This document shows positions 32,701 through 41,015 of a stretch of 41,015 bases of DNA, piece by piece. Source of the stretch: Elusimicrobia bacterium LH_S2 (lineage in GTDB: Bacteria; CG03; SLGR01; JAGXOG01). Both the position numbers and the translations under genes were made by a program. The DNA lies in NCBI GenBank assembly GCA_023660015.1, contig JAGXOG010000006.1, positions 1-41,015 of the forward strand. The letters run 5' to 3'. Position 1 is the stretch's first letter. Every line of letters starts with the position of its first letter. Under the pieces are notes generated by a model. The model did not search any database. It had not been told where the DNA came from and saw nothing but the letters and a program-made list of their open reading frames with translations.

Positions 32701-35700
32701 GCTCTAACAGCAAGTGATTCTTTAAGCGGTGTCTATCAGTATCAATTTGATATTTCGACTGCAACAACTTTTGATAAACCGGGTGACCAAACATCCGCCT
32801 GGCAATCGGGGAATTCATGGACTCCAGGAACACAGTTGAAAAACGACACAACTTATTACTGGCGGGTCAGGGTAAAGGATAAAGCCGAAAATATATCCGA
32901 ATGGTGCGGCAATGCTGACGAGTCCGGCTATCACAAATTTATAACGGAACTGCGGGGAATTGACGGGGACTCTTCCGATTGGACAGGAAGCCCGACGACA
33001 ATAGACAATACTTCTCAAATCAGTGACATAGAATGGATTTGGCGTGATAAGTCATGGGAGGAGAGGGAAGACAGCTCCAATGATGATGATGTTGATTTGA
33101 GGGAAGTAAGGATTTGTGCGGATTCAAATGCGGTCTATTTTCTCGTTGAATTTGCGGATATAACAGATACGCAGTATCCATATGTCGCTGTTGGAATAGA
33201 CACAGACACGGCAGATTCAGGAATGGACTGGGTTGCGGATGAGTCAGATGTGACAATGGGAGACGAATACGGCAGAGCAGAAGATAAATATCATAATCCG
33301 GAACAAAACATTATTGTCCATTACACAGACGCGGATTCTCTTGTCCAAATTGAGAAGGCAACAGGAGCATTTACTAATAACTGGTATGCCCCGGACACTT
33401 ACGGAGGGGGCGTATGTAATTTCAGCGATACAAATGATGTTGCGGAATTTAAAATCGCACGGGCTGATATCGGTCTTGATGGAGATAAATCCGCAAGATT
33501 TACGGTTTCTCTCTATGATAATTATGGCGACTGGGCAAACGATGCTAACACGACCACTGGTTATGATACCTGTGATGCTTTGGATGCAATGAGTATTGTC
33601 CGTATATCAACAGAAGACAATACTTATAATGACACTGATGATGATATGAGCGCCTGGGACGAGGATATTAGCGATGCCGATATTGATTTCTGGACAGAAC
33701 TGAGTTTTATATCAACGGGAATCGCCGGGAACAAAGAGCCAGAGGCGCCCACAACCGCGGATTCGCCTGCGGATGATTCTGCGATTTACGATCTCACGCC
33801 GACTCTTTCCTGGAGCGGAGCAACGGATGCCGATGGTGAAACGGATATAACTTCTTATAAACTGATAATAGATACAACTTCCACCGCAGATGCTCCTTAT
33901 ACTTATAAGGTAAATGTTGCGACATCTACTGAATTTACAATTCCTTCAAATCTTACACCTGATGTTACATATTACTGGTATGTTTATACAAGAGATAAAT
34001 CAGGTGATTGTTCGCCAAAATCAACGACATGGGAATTTTATGTTCATGGGAGAACAATTGACGGAGATATTTCCGATTGGGGGACAGAAACTGCTTTTAA
34101 GATAAATTCTTCAACTTTTAATGCTTCAAAGAACGAATTCATCTGGAGAGATAAACTTGGAAACGAAAGAACAGATTCTTCAAACCCTGATTGTAATTTT
34201 GATATTGATGAGGTAAGAGTTACGGCAAACGACACTTATATTTATTTTCTCTTCAAGTCATCGGATATCACAAACATTGATTATCCACATTTTGCTCTCT
34301 CGATTGACACAGACACGGATTTAACAGATGATTCTCTTGACTGGATTGATGATGAATCAGACGGCGCGGATTCAATGAAACTTGGAACAGATTACAATTC
34401 AAAAATAAGAGCAGAAAGGAATATAATAGTTTGTTCAAGTGAGAGTGCAAATACCCATATTTTTCTTTATGCAGATGATGGGACATCTTGGTATGATCCT
34501 TCTTCTGGTGATTGGGAAGCATATGCTTCAGATACAAATGAAGTTTTTGAAGTAAAAATTAATCGCTCAGATATTGTTCTTGAAGGAGAAAAAAAATTTA
34601 GATTTTCTTTAGAAAGTCCTGAAAATTTTGCAGGCGACCCGGAGACACTAGACACGACAGTGGACTATGATCCTGATGCTTTGGATGCAATGACGATTGT
34701 CCGTCTTTCAACAGGTTCAGGGGCAGGACAATATTACAACGATACTGCTAACGATATGAGTGCATGGGATGAAGAAATTTCAGATTCTGATATCGACTTT
34801 TGGTCTCAGATAAAAGTTTCAGAAGATGGAATTATTTCAAATAATTATCCTGACAAACCGATAAATCCTGATCCTGCTGATAATGGAAAATATTCTTCAG
34901 ATGTAAAACCAACATTATCCTGGGATGCTGCAACAGATCCTGATACAGGAGATTTTATAACATCATATTTAATTGAATTTGCAACTCATTCTGATTTAGG
35001 AGGAGATTTATCTCAAACAGATGAATATGGATATAGGATAAATATTGCTTCTTCGTCAAGCCCGTCGTGGACGATACCAGAAGATTTGAAAAATGACCTG
35101 ACTTATTACTGGAGAGTTTTCTCACGAGATGCCTGCGGAACTCTTTCTCCGGGTCCTGACATCTGGGCTGTAAAGGTTGATTCTGTGCCGCCTGCTTCAG
35201 TAACAAATTTATCTGCTTTAACAGGGACATCTCCCGGAGAAATTGACCTCACCTGGACTGCGCCGGGGGACAACAATTCAATTGACGCGCTCGATACGGG
35301 CAGTAAATTCAGACTTGAATACGCTTCTTGGACAACGGTTGTCTGGAGCACAGACACATCTGTTGGAGACGGATATTATGATGATATAGAGACAACGGTA
35401 AGTCCGGGTGTAAGTTCTTCTAAAACAATTGACTCGCTTTTGGAAGGGGTGACATATTATTTCAGGATATGGACAGCGGACGAAATTCCAAATTGGTCGG
35501 CCCTTTCAAATGCGGCAACCACTTATGCTTGTGTAAATCCGGTACCTTCGGCAGAAGCGCAGATGGTTTATTATTCCTCATCAACGGTTGCTGCAGATCA
35601 ACAGTTTCCGTCATTTAGAAACTGGACAGGGACGGAGTGGTCGGATGAGTTTTCGGCAGAAGGCGTAACTTCGACCGCGTCGGGATGGTATGTTCTGAAA

Positions 35701-38700
35701 AAAGCGCCGTCGAGAGACGAATGGATACTGGGAATTGAAGACGCCGACGGTCATCTGAATGTTCAGATTTACGACAACACGACAAAAACCTGGGGAAACA
35801 TAAAAGAACTTTCGACTTACGGAAGTTATGAAGACAGAAGATGGTTTGATATTGCCTATGGTCAGAGTTCGTCGAGTGCGGTTATTGTGTTCAAAAATCC
35901 CGATGTTACGGACGAAGTTCAGTGTGTTACATGGGACGGGTCTGTTTATTCGTCCGTTTACACCCTGACCTTGTCTACTCACGGAGCGGGGACAATCAAC
36001 TGGCTCCGTCTGGAAGCAAAACCGAGTTCCGACGAGATGATTTTAGGGATTCAGGATGATTCGTCAGATATTTCATTTCATGTTATGGACGGGACTTCCG
36101 TGGTGAGTGATTCAGGCATTGTCGCAGAATGGGCGACGGAGGGTACAGGAGTTCGATGTTTTGATATCGCATGGGAGCAGACAACGGGCAAGGGAATGGC
36201 TCTATGGGCGGGCGCCGATGCGGACAACTATTACAGAACATGGGACGGAAGTATCTGGAGTTCGTCGGCGACTGTCGATATGGGGGCGTTGGACATTTCT
36301 GTTTCAAATGGTTATTGGATTCGTCTTGCCGCCTGTCCGAATTCAAAAAATATTTTGATGGGAACGGTTGAAAGTTCAACGCTGGATTTGGATGCTGTCC
36401 TGTGGGACGGAACTTCATGGGGGAGTGATGTTGAATTAAACGCTGATTTGCCTGACTACGACGGACAGTATTATGACCTTGCGTGGGAGAGTTCTTCAGA
36501 AGACGGAATTGCCACCTATACTGTAAATACAGAGACCGCCGCATACAGAACTTATTCTGCGGGTTCATGGGGTAGTGAATTGCAAGCATCACCCATTGCC
36601 GACGGCGCTTATGTTAGATGGATGCGCCTTTCACCGGATGACGACTCAGATGAGATAATGCTTGTTCATTCCGATACCCACAGCGCCGTAAATGTCCAAA
36701 AATGGGACGGCTCCGCCTGGGGAAGCATAACTGAAGCAGAAGACAATTCTTTGTTAAATTATCAGTGTTTTGATGTTGCTTATCCGCTGAAATTAACGGT
36801 GCCGGACACAACCGCACCGGCGGCAATTTCGGATCTCACGGCAATTGCGGGTTCTGATGATGAAGAAATTGATTTGAGATGGACTGCTCCCGGAGACGAC
36901 GGAATGAGCGGGGATATTTCTGAAGGCGAGATAAAGATTCTTGCATCAACTTATAACATAACTTCCGCGAATTTTGACTCAATAACTGAAAACCCTTATT
37001 ACACATATTTAAGAGGCGGGGCGACAAGTTATTCAACGCAAGGGACAGAGCACACATACACAATGACAGGGCTTTATGCAGGCACGACTTATTATTTTGC
37101 AATAAAAGTAAGAGATGATGTTGAAAACTGGTCTTCGTGGTCTGATACGGCAAGTTCCTCAGATACAGTAGCCGCTCAGGATTTAGAGCCCAAAATAATT
37201 TTAGATCTCCAGGCAACTGCCGAATATAGCAAGATAACGCTCGACTGGAGCGAACCATCAGGAGAGCCAGACCTTGACTTTTATAAGTTTTACAGAGATT
37301 CAACAACAGCCACTCTCTGGGATGATGCTTACACTTTTAATGTTGACATAGGAAATGATTCTTATCAAGACTCAGGTCTTGAAAATGGTGTCACATATTA
37401 CTACAGATCTGAAACATTTGATTATGGCTCAGTAGGAGATGATCTTTACAGTATCGCTCTTTCAAGCGCTTATTCAAATGTTGTTTCCACCTGTCCTACT
37501 GCAACTCCGTCCGAAATTATAATTGTTTATTCATCCGGAACTTTAAATTACCCGTGGTTTAGAGAAATTGCTTCCGGAACAACTTACTGGGGGACTCAAC
37601 AGTCAGGAATTCCTCACATGAATTCGGAAATTCAGCATATAAGTGTGAAAGAAAATTCGATCGAAGATGAAGAAATTTTAATGGCTGGAATTAATGCCGA
37701 AACAGACGATTATGAAATTTGGGTTACAACCCGGATAGATGACAGCTGGGCAAATTCTGCGATTCAAATCGCTGATGCTCTTTCGACCGGTGGACCCGGT
37801 ATGGATGACTGCAGGGGTTTTGATCTTACTTATGAAGACCAGTCAGGTCTTGGCCTTGTTGCTTATACAAAAGAAACTGACGACACTCTTTATTACAGAA
37901 CCTGGGATGGTTCATCTTTTTCAGCCGAGGCATCAACAGCAGGTCTTCCGACAGGCGATTTGCTAACTCCCTACTGGATAAAAATGGCTCGTCGTCCCGG
38001 ATATGACGATATTGCTTTAATTTATCTTGCTTCTGATGGAACAGATAATGAAATAGGTACTTTAATCTGGGATGGAGCAAATAATAAGTTTTCCGAGCAG
38101 TTATTACTTGAAAATAGCGCTTCAAGTTTCAGTAAAGAAAGTTTAGATGTTTCTGCGATGAATGAGTCAAGGGATTTTATGTTTGTATGGGGCTCAGGGA
38201 CAGTTCTTGGCGTTACAAATCTTGAATCAAGAAGATGGGATGGGGACTTTTTAAGTGAAGTTTCTGTGGGGACAGGAGGAGATGCTCTTGATGATGTTCC
38301 GGAATTTTTATCTTTAAAATCTAACACAACAGACCAGTTAATGCTTGGAATAACAGATGCAGGTGCTGCTGTAAGTGCTATAAGATATGATGGTTCAAAC
38401 TGGGATAATTCCATTCACAGCTTTGATGCTGCTGCAAGAGATATTGACAATAAATATGTTGACATAGAATGGGAAGATGATGGAGATGGGAATTACTCTA
38501 TACTTGTTTTTGGAGATGGCGCAGATACTGACTGGGCTTACTGGGATGGTTCCGGGTGGACAGAATCAGGTGGTCTTTACGGAGATGAAAGCAACAGGGT
38601 GGAACTTACAAAACAACCCGATGGAAATATCTGGCTTTGTAATTATCTCAATACCGATGCAGTTTATAAAATGAGAAGATGGGACTCATCAGGTGATGTT

Positions 38701-39975
38701 TGGAATTCTTCCACAACAATTTTTAATGTCGTAGATGGTTATACGGGTTATTATCAAAAATTCTGTTTTTCACCAAAAACAGAGTCCACATCACCACCCC
38801 CAGACGAAACAGCTCCTGCGGCAATTACGACAATTGCAGCTTCGACTTATACTTTAACAGGTCAGATTAAACTTGAATGGGAATCGCCCGGAGATGACGA
38901 CTGGAATAATGCTCTTGATCCAGATTCTCAATACAAAATTCAACATTCAACTTATAATCTTACCTGGGATAAAGATAATGCACAGATAACGATTTCAACT
39001 TCCGGAACTTCTCCTCACACAGTTGTTTCAAAAATTACCACATTAAGTAAAGAAACAACATATTATTTCAGAATCTGGACAGCGGATGAAGTTCCGAACT
39101 GGTCTGATATTTCCAGCGGCGCGACCTGCTGGGCAAGAATTGCGCCGGCAGCAATCACAACACTTTCATCGCTTGCCGAAGATGACGGCGATGTTTCTCT
39201 TTCCTGGACAGCCCCCGGCGACGACGGCACGACGGGGAGCATTGCGGACGGTCAATGGAAAATAAGATATTCAACAATTGCGACGGTTGACTGGGCGACG
39301 GCATCCGCGGAATGGACTGACATTGATGACAAATATGAACTTTTAATTGATACTTCCTGCGACCCGTTAAGTAAACACACAAATACAATAACACCCCTTC
39401 ACGGCGGTGTCACATATTATTTCAGAATATGGACCAGAGATGAGGACACAAAAGTAAACGCTCCCGGGAACTGGTCTGATATATCAAACGGCTCCACCGA
39501 TACAGTAACAGAGGTTATAAGCGTATCTCTATCAACAGATACTTATGATTTCGGCGAACTTGAAGTAAACCTGTCAACTGTCTCTCTTTCTACAATAACC
39601 ATAACAAATGATGGTAATGTAACCGAAAAATATTCAATGCTTATTGCTTCAATAACAAAACTTGACGGAAGTCATTCCAACTGGAAATCAACAGATACAA
39701 CAGTGGGAGAGGATAGATTTATTTTACATGAAATATTCCATAATGTCCAGACATCAACTGATAATTATCAGTTAAATGATGCAGTAATTGATACTTCAAA
39801 AACAAGCAGCGATACAATATTTACTGATGATGATGAGCCACCTGAATATCAAGAGGGAATTGATGTGCTAAAAGGAGATGACAGAAAATTGTGGTTTCGC
39901 CTTGATACACCAACAGGAGTAACTCAGTCAGCATCACATAAAATAACAGTAAGGATAGATGCAGCAAAACAATAA
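29746..39975 (+). CDS. Giant secreted mosaic protein (3409 residues)
   Basis: A secreted protein with a long N-region, hydrophobic signal (about residues 28-47) and a plausible cleavage site at GHA/RTY. Visible modules in order: CBM9/DOMON-like domain (about 55-275); lamin-tail-like domain (about 290-480, TISEVFYNDSETTDIDDWVE); a tandem pair of about 230 residues (612-842, 843-1070); two IDGD..SDW modules (from 1072 and 1438); FN3-like domains (about 1330, 1702, 1815, 2355, 2479, 3021, 3129), several with TWTAPGD or similar and TYYFRIWTADE; two propeller-like regions (about 1931-2350 and 2583-3015) built on WDGS.W units; and a final DFGELEVNLS..ITITNDGN Ig-like domain (from 3256). No C-terminal anchor is evident. 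It probably acts at the surface in binding glycans or proteins; the ligand is unknown. It follows mini-MerR B by 1 nt. Confidence 0.8.
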   Translation: MNSFNAENKYYKNEAAGELQLSEKITSVLFNVVAGIFISFILLTLIPAKGHARTYNTLTNIDTDVTNSGWDTFDEVVSTQTVTTDWGVSASTNLYVTWDSEKIYIGLHAGLESKNEILIYFDMDYQATDSTGAASLDELTDNTGSIDNTASYCDVDWTDTDFKPDFCIGWSADVDDNVEGVRGWVGSGENTEFSGTSFSDFGWYTPYSISNDGANTGDFEVVLCSTMVWTTAPADAKIALLVVIANDGSLSNQFLPPGTSGSDLTPYVVQVTNSASELFNKWNPAKNLPGRNSVTISEVFYNDSETTDIDDWVELYNAANYPVNLENWILKAWDEARTSTYTMKLPDVNISSGSWITAHPKSGTDRTNYWGIKQIFKGSDEDWFGSGAGTCELYDSSYTITGKSIIDFFTWDCDGTVPSIDVDTNAVTANIWVEDDFYDGTGTSNRSIERIDNSSETYKNVAPLSCFSEEDLSGASEAVDNNGDDGPTASKILGVVTTESDFTTNTQEVIEGATVYFKIDMDGAQDNASYKQAVICKATSTSDQTGIFVTAREDGISSNDYQGLIKLTLTSPSTSAMDALWAPLKDTVTVRTIVDDVYYDTVTVVAGPNTEPDAPSKLAQYSEDWTVLDWGDWTNYNVIRASFTLSDPDTDEQMQFNIQFSTYSDFSFYYINSTAPATATLDEGATNFLTTRAVDLLPEGTWYWRVMATDDDGLSSAYASSDTANGYHLRIDVSTPNNVGCSKPLNNSFDLETSTSLTALTATDSLSGVSDYQFNASTSSSFDGGDDIDSGWQTGVTYSPSLEGNTTYYWRVRVKDVVGNISEWCGDADTAGWWKFKTINSTPDAPTKLGQYLEDWTELEWSTWTKYQHIRATFTLTDPDRDDKLKFNIKFSTHSDFSYCYVNSTQPSSATLEEGATNYITALLPEGTWYWKVKAVDAGGLSGLYASSDTANGYHLRIDTHTPTNVGCSSPSDDEECIAVKTSLDALTASDSLSGVYQYQFDISTATTFDKPGDQTSAWQSGNSWTPGTQLKNDTTYYWRVRVKDKAENISEWCGNADESGYHKFITELRGIDGDSSDWTGSPTTIDNTSQISDIEWIWRDKSWEEREDSSNDDDVDLREVRICADSNAVYFLVEFADITDTQYPYVAVGIDTDTADSGMDWVADESDVTMGDEYGRAEDKYHNPEQNIIVHYTDADSLVQIEKATGAFTNNWYAPDTYGGGVCNFSDTNDVAEFKIARADIGLDGDKSARFTVSLYDNYGDWANDANTTTGYDTCDALDAMSIVRISTEDNTYNDTDDDMSAWDEDISDADIDFWTELSFISTGIAGNKEPEAPTTADSPADDSAIYDLTPTLSWSGATDADGETDITSYKLIIDTTSTADAPYTYKVNVATSTEFTIPSNLTPDVTYYWYVYTRDKSGDCSPKSTTWEFYVHGRTIDGDISDWGTETAFKINSSTFNASKNEFIWRDKLGNERTDSSNPDCNFDIDEVRVTANDTYIYFLFKSSDITNIDYPHFALSIDTDTDLTDDSLDWIDDESDGADSMKLGTDYNSKIRAERNIIVCSSESANTHIFLYADDGTSWYDPSSGDWEAYASDTNEVFEVKINRSDIVLEGEKKFRFSLESPENFAGDPETLDTTVDYDPDALDAMTIVRLSTGSGAGQYYNDTANDMSAWDEEISDSDIDFWSQIKVSEDGIISNNYPDKPINPDPADNGKYSSDVKPTLSWDAATDPDTGDFITSYLIEFATHSDLGGDLSQTDEYGYRINIASSSSPSWTIPEDLKNDLTYYWRVFSRDACGTLSPGPDIWAVKVDSVPPASVTNLSALTGTSPGEIDLTWTAPGDNNSIDALDTGSKFRLEYASWTTVVWSTDTSVGDGYYDDIETTVSPGVSSSKTIDSLLEGVTYYFRIWTADEIPNWSALSNAATTYACVNPVPSAEAQMVYYSSSTVAADQQFPSFRNWTGTEWSDEFSAEGVTSTASGWYVLKKAPSRDEWILGIEDADGHLNVQIYDNTTKTWGNIKELSTYGSYEDRRWFDIAYGQSSSSAVIVFKNPDVTDEVQCVTWDGSVYSSVYTLTLSTHGAGTINWLRLEAKPSSDEMILGIQDDSSDISFHVMDGTSVVSDSGIVAEWATEGTGVRCFDIAWEQTTGKGMALWAGADADNYYRTWDGSIWSSSATVDMGALDISVSNGYWIRLAACPNSKNILMGTVESSTLDLDAVLWDGTSWGSDVELNADLPDYDGQYYDLAWESSSEDGIATYTVNTETAAYRTYSAGSWGSELQASPIADGAYVRWMRLSPDDDSDEIMLVHSDTHSAVNVQKWDGSAWGSITEAEDNSLLNYQCFDVAYPLKLTVPDTTAPAAISDLTAIAGSDDEEIDLRWTAPGDDGMSGDISEGEIKILASTYNITSANFDSITENPYYTYLRGGATSYSTQGTEHTYTMTGLYAGTTYYFAIKVRDDVENWSSWSDTASSSDTVAAQDLEPKIILDLQATAEYSKITLDWSEPSGEPDLDFYKFYRDSTTATLWDDAYTFNVDIGNDSYQDSGLENGVTYYYRSETFDYGSVGDDLYSIALSSAYSNVVSTCPTATPSEIIIVYSSGTLNYPWFREIASGTTYWGTQQSGIPHMNSEIQHISVKENSIEDEEILMAGINAETDDYEIWVTTRIDDSWANSAIQIADALSTGGPGMDDCRGFDLTYEDQSGLGLVAYTKETDDTLYYRTWDGSSFSAEASTAGLPTGDLLTPYWIKMARRPGYDDIALIYLASDGTDNEIGTLIWDGANNKFSEQLLLENSASSFSKESLDVSAMNESRDFMFVWGSGTVLGVTNLESRRWDGDFLSEVSVGTGGDALDDVPEFLSLKSNTTDQLMLGITDAGAAVSAIRYDGSNWDNSIHSFDAAARDIDNKYVDIEWEDDGDGNYSILVFGDGADTDWAYWDGSGWTESGGLYGDESNRVELTKQPDGNIWLCNYLNTDAVYKMRRWDSSGDVWNSSTTIFNVVDGYTGYYQKFCFSPKTESTSPPPDETAPAAITTIAASTYTLTGQIKLEWESPGDDDWNNALDPDSQYKIQHSTYNLTWDKDNAQITISTSGTSPHTVVSKITTLSKETTYYFRIWTADEVPNWSDISSGATCWARIAPAAITTLSSLAEDDGDVSLSWTAPGDDGTTGSIADGQWKIRYSTIATVDWATASAEWTDIDDKYELLIDTSCDPLSKHTNTITPLHGGVTYYFRIWTRDEDTKVNAPGNWSDISNGSTDTVTEVISVSLSTDTYDFGELEVNLSTVSLSTITITNDGNVTEKYSMLIASITKLDGSHSNWKSTDTTVGEDRFILHEIFHNVQTSTDNYQLNDAVIDTSKTSSDTIFTDDDEPPEYQEGIDVLKGDDRKLWFRLDTPTGVTQSASHKITVRIDAAKQ
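31579..32955 (+). repeat. Tandem coding duplication of about 690 bp
   Basis: Residues 612-842 and 843-1070 of the giant protein are clearly homologous: both open PDAPxKLxQYxEDWT, both contain EGTWYW, a shared DTANGYHLRID, a PTNVGCS-like turn, DSLSGV and TYYWRVRVKD..NISEWCG. The copies differ at many codons, so the duplication is not recent. Confidence 0.85.
32956..34853 (+). repeat. Duplicated IDGD/SDW-plus-FN3-like unit
   Basis: Modules beginning at residues 1072 and 1438 share IDGD.SDW, the segment IWRDK..ER.DSSN, DEVR/REVR, SIDTDT or GIDTDT, and a closing D.DALDAM.IVR.ST with MSAWDE.ISD.DIDFW. Each is followed by an FN3-like domain. The second copy is visibly more AT-rich. Confidence 0.8.
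35535..38800 (+). repeat. Two propeller-like WDGS.W regions
   Basis: Residues of about 1931-2350 and 2583-3015 each contain repeated blades with a RxWDG or KWDG strand, a W.W closing pattern and a repeated line ending in DIAW or DLTY-type strands followed by a variable AxxW stretch. They are separated by two FN3 domains. The two regions are similar in layout but differ in codon use. Confidence 0.65.
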
Positions 39976-39988
39976 GAGAGGAGGAATT

Positions 39989-40216
39989 ATGAAAAGTTCA
40001 AAGAATGGATTTGCAAAGATTGGGAAGATTGCTAAGGATAGCGAATTGCCGGTATCGACAATCCGTTATTACAACCAATTTGGTCTCATTAATGAGATAT
40101 TTAAGACACCGGGTGGTGTGCGGCTATTTGAGGAAGATGAGACAGTAAAAACAATAAAAAAGATTAGAAATATCAATCATGGTAGGTCATTAGAAGATAT
40201 AAAAGAACTGGTATAA
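39989..40216 (+). CDS. Miniature MerR-type DNA-binding protein C
   Basis: A 75-residue protein with FAKIGKIAKDSELPVSTIRYY, then FGLINEIFKTPGGVRLFEEDET and a final short basic and acidic helix. It is the third mini-MerR in the window, closer to copy B than to A. Its ATG (39989) has a strong GAGGAGG; an in-frame ATG at 39959 lies inside the giant gene and lacks a ribosome site. It sits 13 nt after the giant gene, completing a bracket of mini-MerR genes around it. Confidence 0.82.
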   Translation: MKSSKNGFAKIGKIAKDSELPVSTIRYYNQFGLINEIFKTPGGVRLFEEDETVKTIKKIRNINHGRSLEDIKELV

Positions 40217-40243
40217 GCATAGTTCTGAAAAAGGAGAATAAAA

Positions 40244-40735
40244 GTGAATATATTTAAAAATATTTCTTTATTTCTTGCTGTTATATTCTATGCATTTTCC
40301 TATGTATATCCAATTGGCATACTTACTCCGTTTACTGAACAGAGAGTTGAAAATATTAAGTTAGGTAAAAAATATTTAATTAAGCCGCTTAAAGTAAAAA
40401 ATACAGGAAAAGATAAAGTAAAAGTGAAAGTAGAAGTCCTGAAACCTTCACTATCAGAACTTAAAGAAGATTATGAACAAATTTCTGATATTTCCTGGAT
40501 AATAATAGAAAAGACAACATTTACTATAAAATCAGAAGAATGGGCAAAAACAGATATTTTTATAAGGATACCAAAAAATAAACTCTATTATGGAAAGAAA
40601 TATCAAGTATGGTTATTAACACAGACAGTAAGTAAAACAGGTCTTATTCAGGCAGGACTAAAGAGCCGGCTGCTTTTTTCAACAGCAAGAAAAAAAGGAT
40701 TTTTTAAAAGGATTTTCGGATGGATATTAAAGTAA
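40244..40735 (+). CDS. Small secreted protein, Ig-like
   Basis: A 163-residue protein with a signal or anchor segment (about residues 5-22) and an Ig-like body: VENIKLGKKYLIKPLKVKNT (sharing the pattern of bacterial Ig-like and DUF916-type domains), then TKTxIFIRIPKNKLYYGKKYQVWL. A basic hydrophobic end (GFFKRIFGWILK) could be a membrane anchor. GTG start with AAGGAG. It lies 27 nt after mini-MerR C; the position next to the giant gene suggests a partner role, but no function is recognised. Confidence 0.7.
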   Translation: MNIFKNISLFLAVIFYAFSYVYPIGILTPFTEQRVENIKLGKKYLIKPLKVKNTGKDKVKVKVEVLKPSLSELKEDYEQISDISWIIIEKTTFTIKSEEWAKTDIFIRIPKNKLYYGKKYQVWLLTQTVSKTGLIQAGLKSRLLFSTARKKGFFKRIFGWILK

Positions 40736-40739
40736 TATA

Positions 40740-41000
40740 TTAAATGAATTTAAAAACAGTAATTAAGACAATAATGATAGTTCCAAAGCCAAAAAGAAGT
40801 TTATTTTGCGTATCAAATCGAGCTTCTATTTGGGTAAACCGCTGGTTTATATTATTCTCAAGATTGTTGATGCGCCCTTCCAAATGGTTTACTCTTTCTC
40901 CTACTTTGGAAAGGCCATCTTCCAGTTTTCTAACATCATTTTCAAAGTTATCAGCTTTACCTTCTAAATATGAAACTCTTTCTTCTAATGCTTGTGCCAT
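40740..41000 (-). CDS. Coiled-coil protein with C-terminal membrane helix
   Basis: An 86-residue protein with a regular heptad-like run (EERVSYLEGKADNFENDVRK, then LEGRINNLENNINQRFTQIEARF) followed by a C-terminal hydrophobic helix (LLFGFGTIIIVLITVFKF). The layout resembles small coiled-coil anchors such as haemolysin XhlA or phage-tail-associated proteins. AGGAG precedes the ATG on the reverse strand. It converges on the small secreted protein and nearly touches it. Its role is unknown. Confidence 0.72.
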   Translation of the reverse strand: MAQALEERVSYLEGKADNFENDVRKLEDGLSKVGERVNHLEGRINNLENNINQRFTQIEARFDTQNKLLFGFGTIIIVLITVFKFI

Positions 41001-41015
41001 TTGTTTCTCCTATAG

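Noticed and set aside
31579-38800. CRISPR array or satellite repeat
   Set aside because: The repeats are long, diverged and in frame within a coding sequence; no short direct repeats with spacers occur.

Overview
The window reads as a piece of chromosome from an uncultured bacterium with a Gram-negative style envelope: a type IV pilus/GspK-like minor pilin, a periplasmic amidase with copper-amine-oxidase-like and AMIN domains, a lipoprotein solute-binding protein, and one very large secreted protein. The DNA is moderately AT-rich with tightly packed, often overlapping genes. The mix (AmmeMemoRadiSam genes, cyclic 2,3-diphosphoglycerate genes, fused enzymes, giant FN3/propeller proteins) suggests a candidate phylum such as Omnitrophota, Elusimicrobiota or Desantisbacteria. 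That placement is inference; no rRNA is present.

1-3966 (+): the 3' end of a pilin-like gene, two membrane-anchored TPR proteins, an N-acetylmuramoyl-L-alanine amidase and glutamate racemase (envelope/peptidoglycan). A 238-bp MITE-like element with ISL3-type ends and a near-perfect 8-bp target duplication sits exactly at the murI stop codon. It carries a terminator-like hairpin and an outward promoter-like sequence, so it may separate the murI operon from the next one.

4246-9704 (+): yjbQ, surE, uvrB, nadC and a fused birA-coaX gene, nearly all overlapping or abutting. 9692-11869: groESL with its own promoter and a strong terminator. 11890-16111 (+): purH (possibly leaderless), a class V aminotransferase and a GT39-type glycosyltransferase. 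Convergent to it (-) is a GT2-PAP2 fusion. Together the last two could form a polyprenyl-phosphate-sugar cycle.

17551-20673: a ferredoxin, the AmmeMemoRadiSam radical SAM enzyme, a divergent MBL-fold hydrolase, and the Memo-family partner behind a perfect-consensus promoter and a roughly 125-nt leader. 20703-29030 (+) continues as one long gene string: phosphodiesterase, methyltransferase, a second YjbQ, a lipoprotein SBP, a NYN protein, then 2-phosphoglycerate kinase, a CBS pair, a divergent GpmI and cyclic 2,3-diphosphoglycerate synthetase. The last block encodes a plausible full route from 3-phosphoglycerate to cyclic 2,3-diphosphoglycerate, a solute and phosphagen known biochemically from methanogenic archaea. 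This is the most notable system in the window.

29185-41015: an accessory region. Three miniature MerR-type DNA-binding proteins bracket a 3409-residue secreted mosaic protein (CBM9/DOMON-like, lamin-tail, FN3-like and propeller-like modules, several in duplicate). A small secreted protein and a coiled-coil membrane protein follow.

A recurring oddity is that several clearly real genes lack ATG/GTG/TTG at the expected start and instead show AUU, AUA or AUC, in one case behind a perfect Shine-Dalgarno sequence.
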